Origin: Spirometra erinaceieuropaei
Lineage: Eukaryota; Platyhelminthes; Cestoda; Diphyllobothriidea; Diphyllobothriidae
NCBI GenBank assembly: GCA_902702965.1
Contig: CACRXP010000719.1
Coordinates: 202,287-266,286 of the forward strand
DNA length: 64,000 bases
Direction: 5' to 3'
The notes beneath the pieces were generated by a model. The model searched no databases and was not told the origin of the DNA. It was given only the letters and a program-made list of their open reading frames with translations. Below, one piece after another: positions 33,655 through 44,818 of this stretch (positions are counted from its first letter, which is position 1; each line of letters opens with the position of its first letter). The position numbers and the translations under genes were made by a program.

Positions 33655-34090
33655 GACAACCGTTCGCAGTAAGGCAAATCACTGTAACTTTGGAAGCCCA
33701 TCACTCGGAATGGGCCAAACACGCTAATTAGTAATTTGCGATTAATGCTACCAGGATGCATTAGCTGGTTACCTAGGTTCCGGCAGTTTTTGGAACCGCG
33801 CAATCCTGAGGATGCCACGTGTACATGGATGCAGTTCCAGAGAGCGAACTTGTTTTCCTGGCATAAGGTAAGAGCGCCAGATCAACAGTAGGTGAGTCTC
33901 AAAACCCTCGATTTGGATACCCACAATACTAAGTGAATTTAAAATATGGAAGGAACTACTAGGGATCACGTTCTTAGCCTGGTATTTTCCCAAGCATTGC
34001 AACCTAGCCAGGTAATTTTGACCTATTTCCGGGTCAACAATCGTGTTGTTCGTTAGTTGCGTGCGGCAGCTTGGTGTTTCCTCCAATTCT
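33655..34090 (+). repeat. Dispersed repeat, copy 1
   Basis: CAACCGTTCGCAGTAAG...AAACACGCTAA...AATTTGCGATTAATGC.ACCAGGATGCA...CGCAATCCTGAGGATG.CAC...TGCAGTTCCAGA recurs in the same order at 38767-39119. Copy 1 lacks about 90 bp that copy 2 has between AAACACGCTAA and the GCGATT block. The region after 33860 cannot be compared because copy 2 runs into the N gap. No coding content; element type unknown. Confidence 0.75.
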
Positions 34091-34221
34091 TCAGTTTTTT
34101 TACTAGTGGTTTTAATCGCATGGCATATTGCTAGAACTCGAGGATTAAATACATCACAATTTTGCTGACTGTTGTAGGCCGCAGTATCTTTGCTATTGGA
34201 CGCTTAACTGCTGCGTTTAAA

Positions 34222-34249
34222 CATCTTCATCTCTCTCTCTCTCTCTCTC
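34222..34249 (+). repeat. (CT)n microsatellite
   Basis: About 12 CT units followed by CCCTATGG. The Arg-Glu run in the antisense frame comes from it. Confidence 0.9.
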
Positions 34250-35590
34250 CCTATGGCAGATTTATTGAGTAACTCTTCCACCCGTTTGTGATTATCATAA
34301 CGTTCATGGGATGGTTTGAAATGAAAGAAAGATGGCATGAGCTGCAGTTTGCGGAAGATGCTAACGTTATGCTTTATCTTCAGCATTATTTGGCAAATCT
34401 TATACTGATATGAGGGAAAACCAACGTGGCGGCATCCGCAAAAAGTGCCACAATTGGGGGTATGGTCAGGCCGAGGCAAGACGGGTTCGTCTATACAAGT
34501 GACGAATTTCCATATGGGGACCAGTTTTCCGGAGACGATCCGCAATGAGTAGAGTCACTTTACTGATCGCGGTGACAGGATATTGGTTTCCTGATAGTCT
34601 CTTACCTAGAACATTATCAAATCAACTTTTCCCAGTAGAGGCCATCAAAAAGTTAAGGAAGATTCAACAGTTTGTCAAGATTACGATTTTCACTGGCATA
34701 TTCTCTACTGTGGTTCAATGTAACTCCATTTACAAATAAGGCTGGAATATTGACTTCCGATTAGAGATCATAGCTTATGATATGCCAATTCATTACCTTG
34801 GGAGAATCTCGGGCAGTATATGTGGGTCCAGATATGGGGTAATTTGAAAGTGACTTTACAAAGAGTACCAGCCTGTTGTTCTGCAACATGCGAAACTTTG
34901 CTACAGTGGGCTGTTTTAATCAGTTAGTTACTTCTTTCGAAATGCTATAACTGCATGGGATCACATTAAAAAATTAATATCTTCGTTATGGTTAACTGTC
35001 AAAACGATTGCTTGCTATCTTGATACATTGCACAGCAATCAAAACTTTACTTCATGACATCATTTAGTGTATTATTCAGCGGCTCAAAGTTGCTTGAAAA
35101 ACTTCTTGCGGTAGATACAGTAGGTACGAGCGCCATGCTGCAAAGCGTGATGATAACCACGTCTTTGTCATCTCGAAAATGAGGCTCCGCCCCGGGCCCC
35201 GAAGAAGGTCTGAGGTTAAGTTCCCCCCTCCCTTCAGGAGGGCTGAATACCACTTGGTTATCTTCGCCTCCTCACTCTTAAATTTCGGCACTCAGCACGC
35301 TACAGACCCGGTGGCTGAAAGACCTGTCCTATTCGAATCCTGCGCGCCTTTTCTCCGCTCTTCTCGTCCATCCCTCACTCCCTCTATTTTCTGCTCCGCA
35401 CTCTTCCCCAAGGTCGAAAGTCCTGCCGCGAGTGTGATATGCAATCATGTTGGCGGCCCAGGTTGTTGGACGTTTTCTCACTGTATCCAGTTACAATTAG
35501 TAGAGAGTGGTATCCGTCTAGTGCGACAAAACAGCTATTTTAGGGCAAGCACCGTTTTCCCCCGCGAGAGGTTTATAAGTGTGAGGAGAT
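34250..35590. other. No recognisable gene; GC-rich block at about 35170-35460
   Basis: The GC-rich block contains a 148-codon plus-strand frame rich in Pro, Arg and Ser (35179-35625) with no domain. The sudden composition change suggests a separate repeat or insertion, but I see no terminal repeats. Confidence 0.4.
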
Positions 35591-35597
35591 GCAGACT

Positions 35598-35924
35598 TAC
35601 ATCCACACCAAATTCAGGGATCTGACAAGAGCCTTTGACACGGTAAATCACGAGTGGCTGTGGATAATTATGCAGGGTTCCGCTGTCCCGAGAAATTGAC
35701 GTGTATGTTACGTCAACTCCACGATGGAATGATCGGTGCAATCTACGAGGCATTCGCAGAGAACGATGGAATGACGCAGGACTACGTACTCGTCCCCACC
35801 CTCTTCAGTCTCATGTTCTCTGGCATAATGATGAACGTCTACCGTGATGAGCGCCCTGGGACCGACGGCCACCTTGTCAGCAGGGGGCGAATGCAGGCCC
35901 GGAAGCCTCACTCCACAACTATAG
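35598..35924 (+). pseudogene. Non-LTR retrotransposon reverse transcriptase, first piece
   Basis: Reads YIHTKFRDLTRAFDTVNHEWL (RT motif A, with F-DL--AFDTVN), then, after a frameshift, MLRQLHDGMIGAIYEAFAEN, VLVPTLFSLMFSGIMMNVYR and DERPGTDGHLVSRGRM. Short deletions remove the GV-QGC-L part of motif B. It stops where a foldback element begins. Confidence 0.78.
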
Positions 35925-35926
35925 TA

Positions 35927-36841
35927 GGCAGACGAACTCAAGAAATGTCAACCAAAAGTTCAAAATGCGTTTTAATTTCGAAAAGATTAATTAAGCAGGG
36001 TTGTAAAACTAATTTGTATGCATAATAATTCTATAATGATTCAGTTACCTCAGGATGCTGGCTTTCAAACGAAGTTCATTCCGGTTGCATGCACAAACGA
36101 TGCTCTGTGAAAAATTACTACTTATGTAGCATGCATTTTTCGATTATTTTCGATACACTTAAAAATGTAGTTATTTTTCGTCAAAAGGAAGCATGAGAAT
36201 ATTCATTCCCATGCTCAGTTGGTAGAAAACTAGGTTTTATTTCAATTTTATACTCACAGGAACGGTATGATTCGGTTTTCAAAAACTTTTTCCGATTCCC
36301 AAATACATTTGGACCCGACCTGCCGTTACACTTGCGTTCAGGGTTTCAAAACAACAAGCCGTATATGTTCTGCGTACGGTAAACCATATGTTCCTTTAGC
36401 GTATTAAGAGGAGACTATATGTCGTTAGTCACATTTTGCAGTGAATTAGGGTCATATTGTTTAACTCTGCAAGCCACATTGATGAATGCTGAGATATGAC
36501 ATTTTATGAGCGGCCACTTCATGGTATTAAAAATCCCGCAATTAGAAACTTTAAAACCGAATTATACCCTTCCTTCGAGTATAAAATTGTAAGAAGACGC
36601 CATTTTTTATCGAGTAAGCAAATGGCTGAATATTTTTATGTGTGTTTTTCGTGAAACATAGTTGAACATCTAAGAGCATCCAAAATCAATAAAACAAATG
36701 TATGCTTCTCAAGTGGTCATTTTTACAGAGTAAAGTTTTTGTATGCAGCCGGAAGGAAGTTCGTTCAAAAGCTAGCATCCTGAGGTAACGTAATTTTTAT
36801 GGAATTATTATGCAGGCAAATTAGTTTTACAACCCTGCTTT
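35927..36841. mobile_element. Foldback/MITE-like element inserted in the non-LTR element, 3' end truncated
   Basis: It begins after a TA (35925-35926) with GGCAGACGAACTCAAGAAATGTCAACC, a changed form of the family start, and follows the family through both arms. It ends at ACAACCCTGCTT, about 70-80 bp short of the usual terminus, directly joined to reverse transcriptase sequence. Confidence 0.75.
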
Positions 36842-36842
36842 G

Positions 36843-38193
36843 ATGAACGCTCCGGGATCCGCGTCAACGACAGGACCAAAGGACCCTTTCTCAACAACCG
36901 GTGAATTCAAGCCCTGGCGCGTCCCTCCACAGCTACTTTCCAAAATCTGCTCTTCGCTGACGACTGCGCACTCAGCCGCACGACCGACGAAGTCATGCAA
37001 CAGAGCATGAATCTCCTCGCCTCCGGCTAAGGACAAGACGATGATCATGCATCAACAGCCATCGACCATTGAGTACAGTGTCCCTCGCATCCGCGTCAAC
37101 AGCAGCAAACTGAAGATCGTGGATAACCTAGGCAGCATAATGTCTAGCTACATCAGAATCGACGACGAAGTGGCCCATCAGATCTCCAAAGTCAGCTATG
37201 CATTCGGTCGGCTTCAGAACTCCGTGTGAAATCACTACGGCCTCCAACTGCTTAATTAACTGAAAATATACACAGTCGTCGCCCTGAGGACACTTCCATA
37301 GAGCGAAGACCTGGGCTGTCTAATCCAGCCATGTTAAAAAGTTCATCTACTTCCATCCTAGCTGCCTTCGCGGAATACTAAAGCCGAAATGACTAGACAG
37401 GATACCCAACACGGTAGTCCTAGAACGGACTGCAGTCCTCAGCATCTATGCCATGTTGAAGCGACTGCGGCTACGTCAGTGCGACCACCTCGTGAGGATG
37501 GAGACACACATCTGCCCAAACAACTCTTCTTTGATGATATCGCCACTGGTCCTCGCTTACAGGGAGGCCTAAAATGACGCCACAATGACACATTTGAGAA
37601 TTCGCATAAACGACTTCATATCAATCCAGAGACCTGAGAGGCCCGCCTCCTCAATGCCAACCATCCGCCGCTTCCAACATGCCTGCGCTGCCAACGCTCA
37701 TCCTGCGCCCTAAACGGTCTCGGCGGTCACCTTCGAACCCAATGCGCCATCAATTCGACAACATATACATATTCTCCAACTCTCGCCCCTGACGCAACCA
37801 CCGCGCCGACCGCCATCCCCGTCATAGTCAATCACACTTTCGCTGCCCGCCGTCACCATTTCCTGCATCGACCTCAACGGCCAGCATCACAACCATCACG
37901 ATTTCCCACAACCCCTCACTGAGGGGAGACGTCTGATGGCCTATCACCACCACCACTTGCAACCTCAGCGATGTGCACTCGGTTCATGCGTGTTCCCATT
38001 GTGATTGCACATTCACCTCACACGTCAGTCTGGTCGGTCACCTGCGAATCCATCGCGCGGAGACTGGCAAATTAATGCCTACAACGCCAATCTACACTTG
38101 CCACACCTGGCCCAACTGTCCTCATTGTCTCCGGGCCTTATCTCACCGCATGGGCTCAGCAGGTCACATGCGCATCCACGAAAACCTGCAGTA
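36843..38193 (+). pseudogene. Non-LTR retrotransposon reverse transcriptase, second piece, with C2H2 zinc fingers
   Basis: Reads DERSGIRVND, LLFADDCALSRTTDEVMQQS (motif C, FADD), MHQQPSTIEYSVPRIRVNSS, SYIRIDDEVAHQISKVSYAF and GRLQNSV, then THLPKQLFFDDIATGPRLQG. The C-terminal part has C2H2-type units: CLRCQRSSCALNGLGGHLRT (about 37679), CSHCDCTFTSHVSLVGHLRI (37991) and CPHCLRALSHRMGSAGHMRI (about 38117). A C-terminal finger array is a feature of a flatworm non-LTR family. Many stops and shifts. The first residues overlap the end of the first piece (DERPG), so the two pieces are not simply one copy split by the insertion. Confidence 0.8.
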
Positions 38194-38766
38194 AACAACC
38201 GCTGGTTACATCACACATTCCCCATCAGCACCCGCGTCATACAGCAATATCACCGCAGGAAGCACTTGATTGCCATATCCCACGCAAGTGGGAAGTACAC
38301 TTCTCGGCTCCTTCTCCATGCGGCTCCTCTTCTGCATGCGGGATCCAAATCTGAGACTATCACGGCGCGCCAAGAGCCGTGGCTTGGAAGGCTGCCGACT
38401 AACGCCCGAACTTAACTCACGCTGTCTGCCCAGTTGTGCTGAGTAACGGATTAATGGACTGACAGCAAGGCCGTTACGGCTTCTTTTTAAAGTGACCTGT
38501 GGCACTTTCACGCATGTGAGAAGTGCGTGTCTTTCAGTCACTGCCTGACTGGTTACCCAGTCTCTGAAGTGTGATTGTCCAGGCAAATGCGGGACGTGTG
38601 TCACCCTTCTGGGCTTCGAAGTATGTGCGCTTTGCTATGTGGTAATCAGCAAAACCATTGCCCTCGCAGTCTGGTGTGCACTGGCAGTTCTCCTGTACCT
38701 GGTTTTCTGACAGTAGATGTGCTTGCGATCTCGCTGGCTGGATGCACTGGGTGAAGGTCAACGCGA
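38194..38766. other. Probable 3' untranslated region of the finger-bearing non-LTR element and unassigned DNA
   Basis: No further RT motifs. A minus-strand frame (38800-38534) starts with a hydrophobic, signal-peptide-like segment (LLRTVAIIALTFTQCI) followed by CQCTPDCEGNGFADYHIAKR. Its first codons lie in the dispersed repeat at 38767, so I think it is a chance frame. Confidence 0.4.
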
Positions 38767-39119
38767 TAATAGCAACCGTTCGCAGTAAGTCAAATCGCAA
38801 AAATTTGGGAGGTCCATCTCTCGAAATGTGCGAAACACGCTAAGTGGGCCCGATCTCCTTTCATAGTTGTACCTGCAGTAGACAAGTCCCAACCTGACCT
38901 CAACCCCTGAGCTTAACACCTAACCCTAACCTCCAGCCCAAACCACTTCTACCCCCTTACCCATAACAGGTACGGCTACGAAATGGGATCCTGCCAATTC
39001 GCGATTTATGCCACCAGGATACACCAGATTGTTACCAAGGCTACGACAGTTTACGAGACCACGCAATCCTGAGGATGTCACAGGTACGTAGGTGCAGTTC
39101 CAGAAAGTGAATTTGTTTT
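38767..39119 (+). repeat. Dispersed repeat, copy 2, cut by the assembly gap
   Basis: Same series as copy 1 with an extra AC-rich stretch (CCTGACCTCAACCCCTGAGC...CACCTAACCCTAACCTCC). A repeat at the contig end is a likely cause of the gap. Confidence 0.75.
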
Positions 39120-39291
39120 NNNNNNNNNNNNNNNNNNNNNNNNNNNNNNNNNNNNNNNNNNNNNNNNNNNNNNNNNNNNNNNNNNNNNNNNNNNNNNNNN
39201 NNNNNNNNNNNNNNNNNNNNNNNNNNNNNNNNNNNNNNNNNNNNNNNNNNNNNNNNNNNNNNNNNNNNNNNNNNNNNNNNNNNNNNNNNNN
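39120..39291. other. Assembly gap (172 N)
   Basis: A run of N joins two contigs. The left contig ends inside a dispersed repeat that also occurs at 33655. The right contig begins inside the Merlin transposase N-terminus at a position equivalent to 29403. Protein readings across it are meaningless. Confidence 0.99.
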
Positions 39292-39430
39292 CAGAACACA
39301 TCTGACTACATATCTGTCTGAATGGCGCATTCAGGTTTGTTGTTTCATTTGCTGTCTGCATTTGCATATTAGCGCAGTTGGCTGAAGTCCTCTTGTCTGG
39401 CAGTACTTTATTCCTTTCCCAGAATGTATA
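39292..39430 (-). pseudogene. Merlin transposase N-terminal fragment at the gap edge
   Basis: Reverse complement of about 29265-29403, including the RHSDRYVV-equivalent; it is cut off by the N gap. Whether the rest of the transposase lies in the gap region cannot be known. Confidence 0.65.
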
Positions 39431-39600
39431 TCCATCATTATTTTTCGTTTTTATTTCGAATATGTGCCTGTGTTTGTCCACTTCTTTCGGATCAGATGAC
39501 ATGCAATTTTATGAAAAAGCAATGGCCCTATAAAAACCAAATCGACCACCACATACAGGCGTTGGATGTTCAGTGATTCCAAATAAATTACTAAAAACTT

Positions 39601-39822
39601 ATGCATTTGCGGCATTCATTGACTAAGATCATACCTAGAAAACCAAAGGGTTTACTTATTACTAATAATTCCCAATTTCCATTGAAAAACCCTGCATTGA
39701 ATTTGCTTGAGTTTTTCTCTCCTACATCTTTCCGTTCATTCTCGTTGGTTGAACTTGCCCTGAATACCTGTCCTGATGTAAAATATCACCCGGCGGTTAA
39801 CTTGACTTGGTGTATTCTTTGA
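39601..39822 (+). CDS. Unrecognised 73-codon frame, open in both arms (right copy)
   Basis: Mirror of 28873-29094; the same length, start and stop are kept. The flanking 39840-40360 stretch (mirror 28345-28870) contains a 106-codon frame open in both arms and without recognisable motifs. Confidence 0.3.
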   Translation: MHLRHSLTKIIPRKPKGLLITNNSQFPLKNPALNLLEFFSPTSFRSFSLVELALNTCPDVKYHPAVNLTWCIL

Positions 39823-40359
39823 AATTTTCTTATTGTTTATTTTTTTAATTGTCCCGCTTAGTTTTGGTTGTTAGATGTCTGTGTATTAAACGTTTTGCTT
39901 CACAAAACAAAATACCTCCCATGCTTTCCTTATTTTTTGCATTTTACATTCCATCCATATACTTCACTCGTCAAATCCCCATTACCCTTTTCCCTCAAGA
40001 CAGGTGCTCGTAGATAGTCGCTGATACGCCTCAGCCTATCGTTCTCGTCTTTTACAGTCATATAAGACAGAGCACGCGGAACGAGGAGTCTTTCCCAATA
40101 CTGCCAAGTGCCGAGGGAACGAGGATAAGGCTGAACATCTTTTGAACTTCTTGCGGTCCGTCCTGAGGAGAGAACCCGACTTTTTCCACCCACTTGTGAA
40201 GACGAATAAACTCTTATTATTGAGACGGAGCGATTCACCGAGCCAATCATTCAAGAAGAGTTGTTAAACATGACCATACTACTAGCAGTCGGTTAGTAGG
40301 TACTCATGATTATCATTTTTTCTACCACCAAATAGCTGCTTGCTTTTGCATGCACTTAC

Positions 40360-41745
40360 GTAATATTTTAAATTTTCGACATATCGACGCGTTTTCTTAG
40401 GCAGTCTGTAACCATTAGGCGTTTGCCCATCTTTTCGTCAGCAAAACCGAATGTAACTGAATTGGTGTGATTGCCTACCTGGAATTTCCCCAGCTTACCC
40501 ATGGAAACATCGACTAAAAGTTTTACAAGAGGCGAGCCCATAGCAGCTCCGTTTATTTGTGTGTGGATTTGGTTGTCAACATGAATTGCGCACGCCAAAT
40601 GCATCTTACCAACAACTCCTTGAGCGTGTCCGTCGGAATCCTTGTTTTCTGCTAATTGGTTTAGAGGAATTCGCAGATGTGGACTTTTGCGAAAAGTGAC
40701 GATTCGTCCAGCGAGCTCATCCCTATACCGTTTAGTTTAAAATCTCTGGCATCACCATTGAATTTGAGGGCATCTCAATAGCTAAGCGGTGCTAGCTGAT
40801 GCTGTACAGGCTTGAATGTCTCTGCTAACCATTTCGCTATCGCATTATACAGAGAGTTTAACATGTCTAAAATCGGACGAAACGGCAGGTCATCCTTATA
40901 GATCATAGGTAAACAACGCAGCCAATGGATATGTTTACCGACTTGTTCGAAGTGTTTTAGCTACCTTCTTATACAGTCGGTCGGTTTTGCCTCTGATTCA
41001 TCCTCAAGGTTTTCTGCTCTGTCTACTTTCCTGAATTTATTCTGGTCTAACAATATGAACCGTATCTTCGCTACGTAGTCCGATCTGTTCTTTAGAACGA
41101 CGTCTATTGCTTTATCTGGCCTAGTTACAAATATATCTTTATTCTCCTTAACTTATCTACGTATGCTTTTGTCAATAACCCCCGACATTTTGGCACCTTC
41201 TTCGGGTACTGAAAAAAACAATTCCCCAGTGCTAAGTTAAAGTGTTAAATAAGGTCTTCGAAAGCGGGCACTAGATCGTAGGTTTGTTTCCAGAGGTTCT
41301 CGAACTGAGTTTTTAATTCTAAGTAATTAATTTTTCGACCAGACATCCAAGACATAAGGCCAAGGGATAATGCTTAAGGCGACGTTTTGTCATGCGTCAT
41401 GTAAGAATGGTTGTGTGCGTACCGACCTGGATCGTATGGAAGTCGTGATTGTCGTTTCATTTCGTGAACATTTTTAGGAGGCTCAAAACACTTTGCCTCA
41501 CTGTGTTTCCTACCTAAAGACTGAATATAGTCGACAAATTCATGTCTTTCATCCTCTGTTAGAGTGTCAAGGACGGCTTCTCGTTGACACACGTGACACA
41601 CGTACGTTCCTGGCGTACTTTTCGGTTGATTCTCAACGTATTTTTTCGAATTTTCGGTGGTTAGAGATTTACAACTATGCTGCAGCAATCGCCAGTATTT
41701 GTTTGGAAATAGTGCAAAGTGCAGAAGAAATTGTTCGGCAGTCAG
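40360..41745 (-). pseudogene. PLE-D N-terminal and reverse transcriptase segment, decayed (right copy)
   Basis: Mirror of 26988-28340, with the 41748-41374 frame (SLGRKHSEAKCFEPPKN) and the 40604-40368 frame (AAMGSPLVKLLVDVSMGKLG). Independent indels occur; for example the VKLQELEP segment is shortened. No intact enzyme. Confidence 0.72.
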
Positions 41746-42340
41746 CATCGAGTCGGAGCTTAAACAGATTCAGGACTTGATTTGCAAAAGCGGGTATTCT
41801 GACAGGTATACTGCAAAGAGCATTGTAGACCTACCGGTAAAACCCACCATACTGACTGACGAAAAGAAAACTCTGTTCCCCAGAGTCCCTTTCCGAGGGG
41901 ACGCTGCGGGTGAATTTTTAAGAATATGCCTTGATAAATCAGCCTCACGAGACTTCCAAACAGCAGGGGTTCCAATGGTATTCACCACTAATCGTATCTT
42001 ATTCGGAGGAGGAAAGGATAGGTTGTCATCTCAGACCATCTCAGTGTGCATCTACTCCTCCACTTGCTGCTGTGGAGCAGGCTCTACTGGCTGTAGGAGT
42101 CGGCGCTTATCCAAAAGAATCCGAGAACACCTCCAGGTAGGGCTGAAAAAAGGCGAAACTAGGAGCATCAACAGCGCCATTATCGAACACATTGTTGATT
42201 CCGGACAAGGTATAGATTCCAACGAAACCTTTAGTGTGATTGTATGGTTCCTATCGAAATACCCTAAGTTACTGGGCCAGCGTCTATTAGCGAGGGCAGA
42301 AGTGACCGTTCTCATGCTACGGAAGCCGGTGTTGTGATCG
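41746..42340 (+). pseudogene. PLE-D C-terminal GIY-YIG segment (right copy), longest open frame
   Basis: The plus-strand frame 41657-42337 (226 codons) reads LKQIQDLICKSGYSDRYTAK, KPTILTDEKKTLFPRVPFRG, then SVCIYSSTCCCGAG and RRLSKRIREH, and SAIIEHIVDSG. It is continuous, unlike the left copy, but the second half of the GIY-YIG signature is lost (GAGSTGCRSRR where YIGR-T-RR is usual). The first part of the frame is read through antisense sequence of the N-terminal segment. Confidence 0.74.
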
Positions 42341-42880
42341 CAGAAGAGCATCGTCCGTGATCCAAGGCAGACTAACTGCATGCATTACGCTGCAAAATTC
42401 CCCTCCTCTCGACCCTGGCGTGGCTCCTCTCCACACATATTTATACACGCCACCTGAGTTGCAAGACGAACCCTGCCCGAATTTCCTGAGTATCGAAACG
42501 TTCTATTTAACTCTGTTACCATATGAATGCACTGGCCTGACGAGAATTTGTCGAAAAAAAACGTATGCTAGCCGCATAGTCTTCTGAATACTGCCATGGC
42601 AATTTTCGAAACTCTAGAAGACATTATTGCCTGCGAATGAAGCAGTATTTTCCTATTCTGATTGGTGCGTGCTGACACGCAACCGTGGAACCGCTTGGTT
42701 GTGCAGACTTCATAGAAGTGTCGGTGAACAATTTCCGATGGCTCGGCTTAAATACTCATCCATTTATCGCGGCGTCTCACAAATATCGTAATTCACTTAG
42801 TCCACTAAACCTAGGCATTGCCCTTACTGCCGATGAACAGGTGACCTTTTGCTAATCAGTAATTCAAATTGGTATTTTAC
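42341..42880 (+). mobile_element. PLE-D 3' tail (right copy)
   Basis: Mirror of 25560-26170. It holds the hairpin GTCTTCT...AGAAGAC (42579-42622) around CTGAATACTGCCATGGCA and GAAAC (42608-42612). Confidence 0.45.
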
Positions 42881-43529
42881 GTGTAAGCGAAACCTAGGCA
42901 AGCAAGTTTCGAAGCATACTTATTTGTCTGGCCGCTTGCAACTTCACAAAATATATCCAGTCACATAAAATGTACTCACAGCAGGATTTTAGCTCATCGG
43001 CCAGTTCTGTACAATTCCGTGTAAAGTACTTTTGCTTATTCTTGACGGTTATTCCTGTGGTAGATTCCATTGCCTTAAATCTTCTTAATGGCATCTCACT
43101 TGAGTCTAGAAAATCCCAGTTTGGACGTTTTACAGACAATGGGAACATAAACTAATCTGAACAATCTTATTTAATTGATGCCATCAGCCAGCGACTCGAT
43201 AGCCAAAGTTCGGAAAAACCCGATAGTGAACTGAAGCACGTGAACTAGCTAGTCTTTTAAATGGGTTACGAGACAGCGATCTGTAGGACATACTCGTTGA
43301 CACATAGGAGAAAAGTACACCGATGTACTCTCACTACAGTATGACATGCTATTGATTCTGTCAGCATCCTCTTTCCCGATTAGTGGTGTGGTGTACGTCC
43401 TTTCCCTTCCATATTTCGTAGAAAATTACTCGTTTATTTTTAAAAATAAATTCAATCATTAGTAAAGGAGGTAGCATGCCTTCCGATGGATATAACAAAA
43501 GGAGAGGGCTGGTTTGAAAAGCGATATAT

Positions 43530-44232
43530 ACTCGTGAAGTTTCAAGTCGGTAACACCAACCCGTCATCAGACGAAATGAATAGTGTGAGAGAGGTAATCA
43601 CACTAGGAAGCCGGGGGGGCATCGAGATCACATCGACAAAACAGACGTCTGTGTGTGTGGGGGGTGAAAAACGTGTTTGGATAGGTGCCGGAAGTTAGGG
43701 TATGTGTTTAGGGTTTCACTTATGCTTCGCTCTATGGGGTAGGTGCTGAATCCATGATACGCATTAGCGGCTGGTGTCTTAGGGTGGGCGCAAACAGGTG
43801 AGCCGTGAATGCAAACCTTCGTAGTGAGTGTCCAAGTCGACATGGCGGTTTTTGATATTGTTATCAGAGCAACAAGCTTTGGGAAACGGTTGCGCCACCT
43901 TTGTCAGCAGGTACAGCCACAAAACTGTCATTAGTCTTCTGAGATCAGTGTCACTTTTCTTCATCGAGAGTTAATTTACGGTGACGTTTCCTATGTCGAA
44001 GAAGACCAGCGGTACAACTGCGTATATCCGCACGCATGTGTTCAGGGATAGCAGAAATTAGTAGGACGGATTCAATACTTGCTAGGACGTTTGTTGGTGC
44101 AGCATCGGTATGCTTGTATTTAAGTCCTTTAGACAGTAGGCTTATCCAACACCAAAACAGGCGTAACCGTTTCTCGAAGCTTGGCACCCTAATAACAACA
44201 TCACCAACCGCCATGTCGACTTGGGTGCTCAC
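43530..44232 (-). pseudogene. PLE-C: internally deleted Penelope-like element (right copy)
   Basis: Mirror of the left copy. The N-terminal frame 44232-43951 includes LLSKGLKYKHTDAAPTN and IPEHMRADIRSC; the C-terminal NRHVDLDTHYEGLHSRL is at about 43885-43800. The same internal deletion is present, so it predates the arm duplication. Confidence 0.73.
43539..43570 (-). ncRNA. Hammerhead-ribozyme-like core in PLE-C tail (right)
   Basis: The minus strand has CTGATGA (43564-43570), the GGGTTGGT/ACCGACTT hairpin and a full GAAAC (43539-43543). It is the better-preserved copy of the pair. Confidence 0.52.
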
Positions 44233-44560
44233 TACGAAGGTTTATGTTCACGGCTCACCTGCTTGCGCCCACCCTAAGGCACCAGCTGCTAATCCGTGTT
44301 CGGACATGTAGAATATCACTAATTCAGCATCTTCTCCATAGAGTGAACCATAAGTGAAACCCTCAGCACCTCCACTAACTTTCGGCACCTATGCAAAAAC
44401 GTTCTTTACCTCCCATACACACTGACACAGACGTCTGTTTTGTCGATCTGACCTCGATGTCCCCCTGCTCCCGTCCCCAGCTCCTTAGTGCGATTATCTC
44501 CCTCACACATTTCACTTCGTCTGACGACGGGTTGGTGTTATCTACTCAAAGATCCACGAG
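44170..44560 (+). mobile_element. PLE-C inverted 3' segment (right copy)
   Basis: Mirror of 23868-24265, carrying the NRHVDLGAHYEGL end on the plus strand and a tail with CTGACGACGGG, a changed first box. Confidence 0.68.
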
Positions 44561-44818
44561 TATATCTCGATTTTCAGACGAGCCTTCTCCTTTTATTAGA
44601 TTCAATTACGTCCAGAGAAGCTCGGGGTTTATAAGTATACGGTCCGCAAATATTTTACTGTTTGCTCAGTCGAAATTCTTTTGTGCTGTGTTTTCGCTGT
44701 CTTGTTTTATGTTTCAATCGTGCCATAAAACTTCCAACGATCAAATGGTCTCAGTTATGAGTACTTTTATGCAGAAAAGATACGTTTGGCTGAATCGACG
44801 CATATTCTAGGTGTTTAT

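Noticed and set aside
34204..34545. 113-codon minus-strand frame
   Set aside because: It ends in a CT-repeat-derived Arg-Glu run; no motif recognised and no homologous copy in the window.
35179..35625. 148-codon Pro/Arg/Ser-rich frame as a gene
   Set aside because: It follows a local GC-rich block, has no domain, no mirror copy for comparison and no splice support.
38534..38800. Small secreted protein with a signal peptide
   Set aside because: The hydrophobic start is encoded by the complement of a dispersed non-coding repeat, so the signal-like look is probably chance.
38895..38940. Telomere-like CCTAACCCTAACC stretch
   Set aside because: Only two imperfect units within a dispersed repeat; not a telomeric array.
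38926..39502. Open frames of 73-153 codons across 39120-39291
   Set aside because: They run through 172 undetermined bases and carry no information there.
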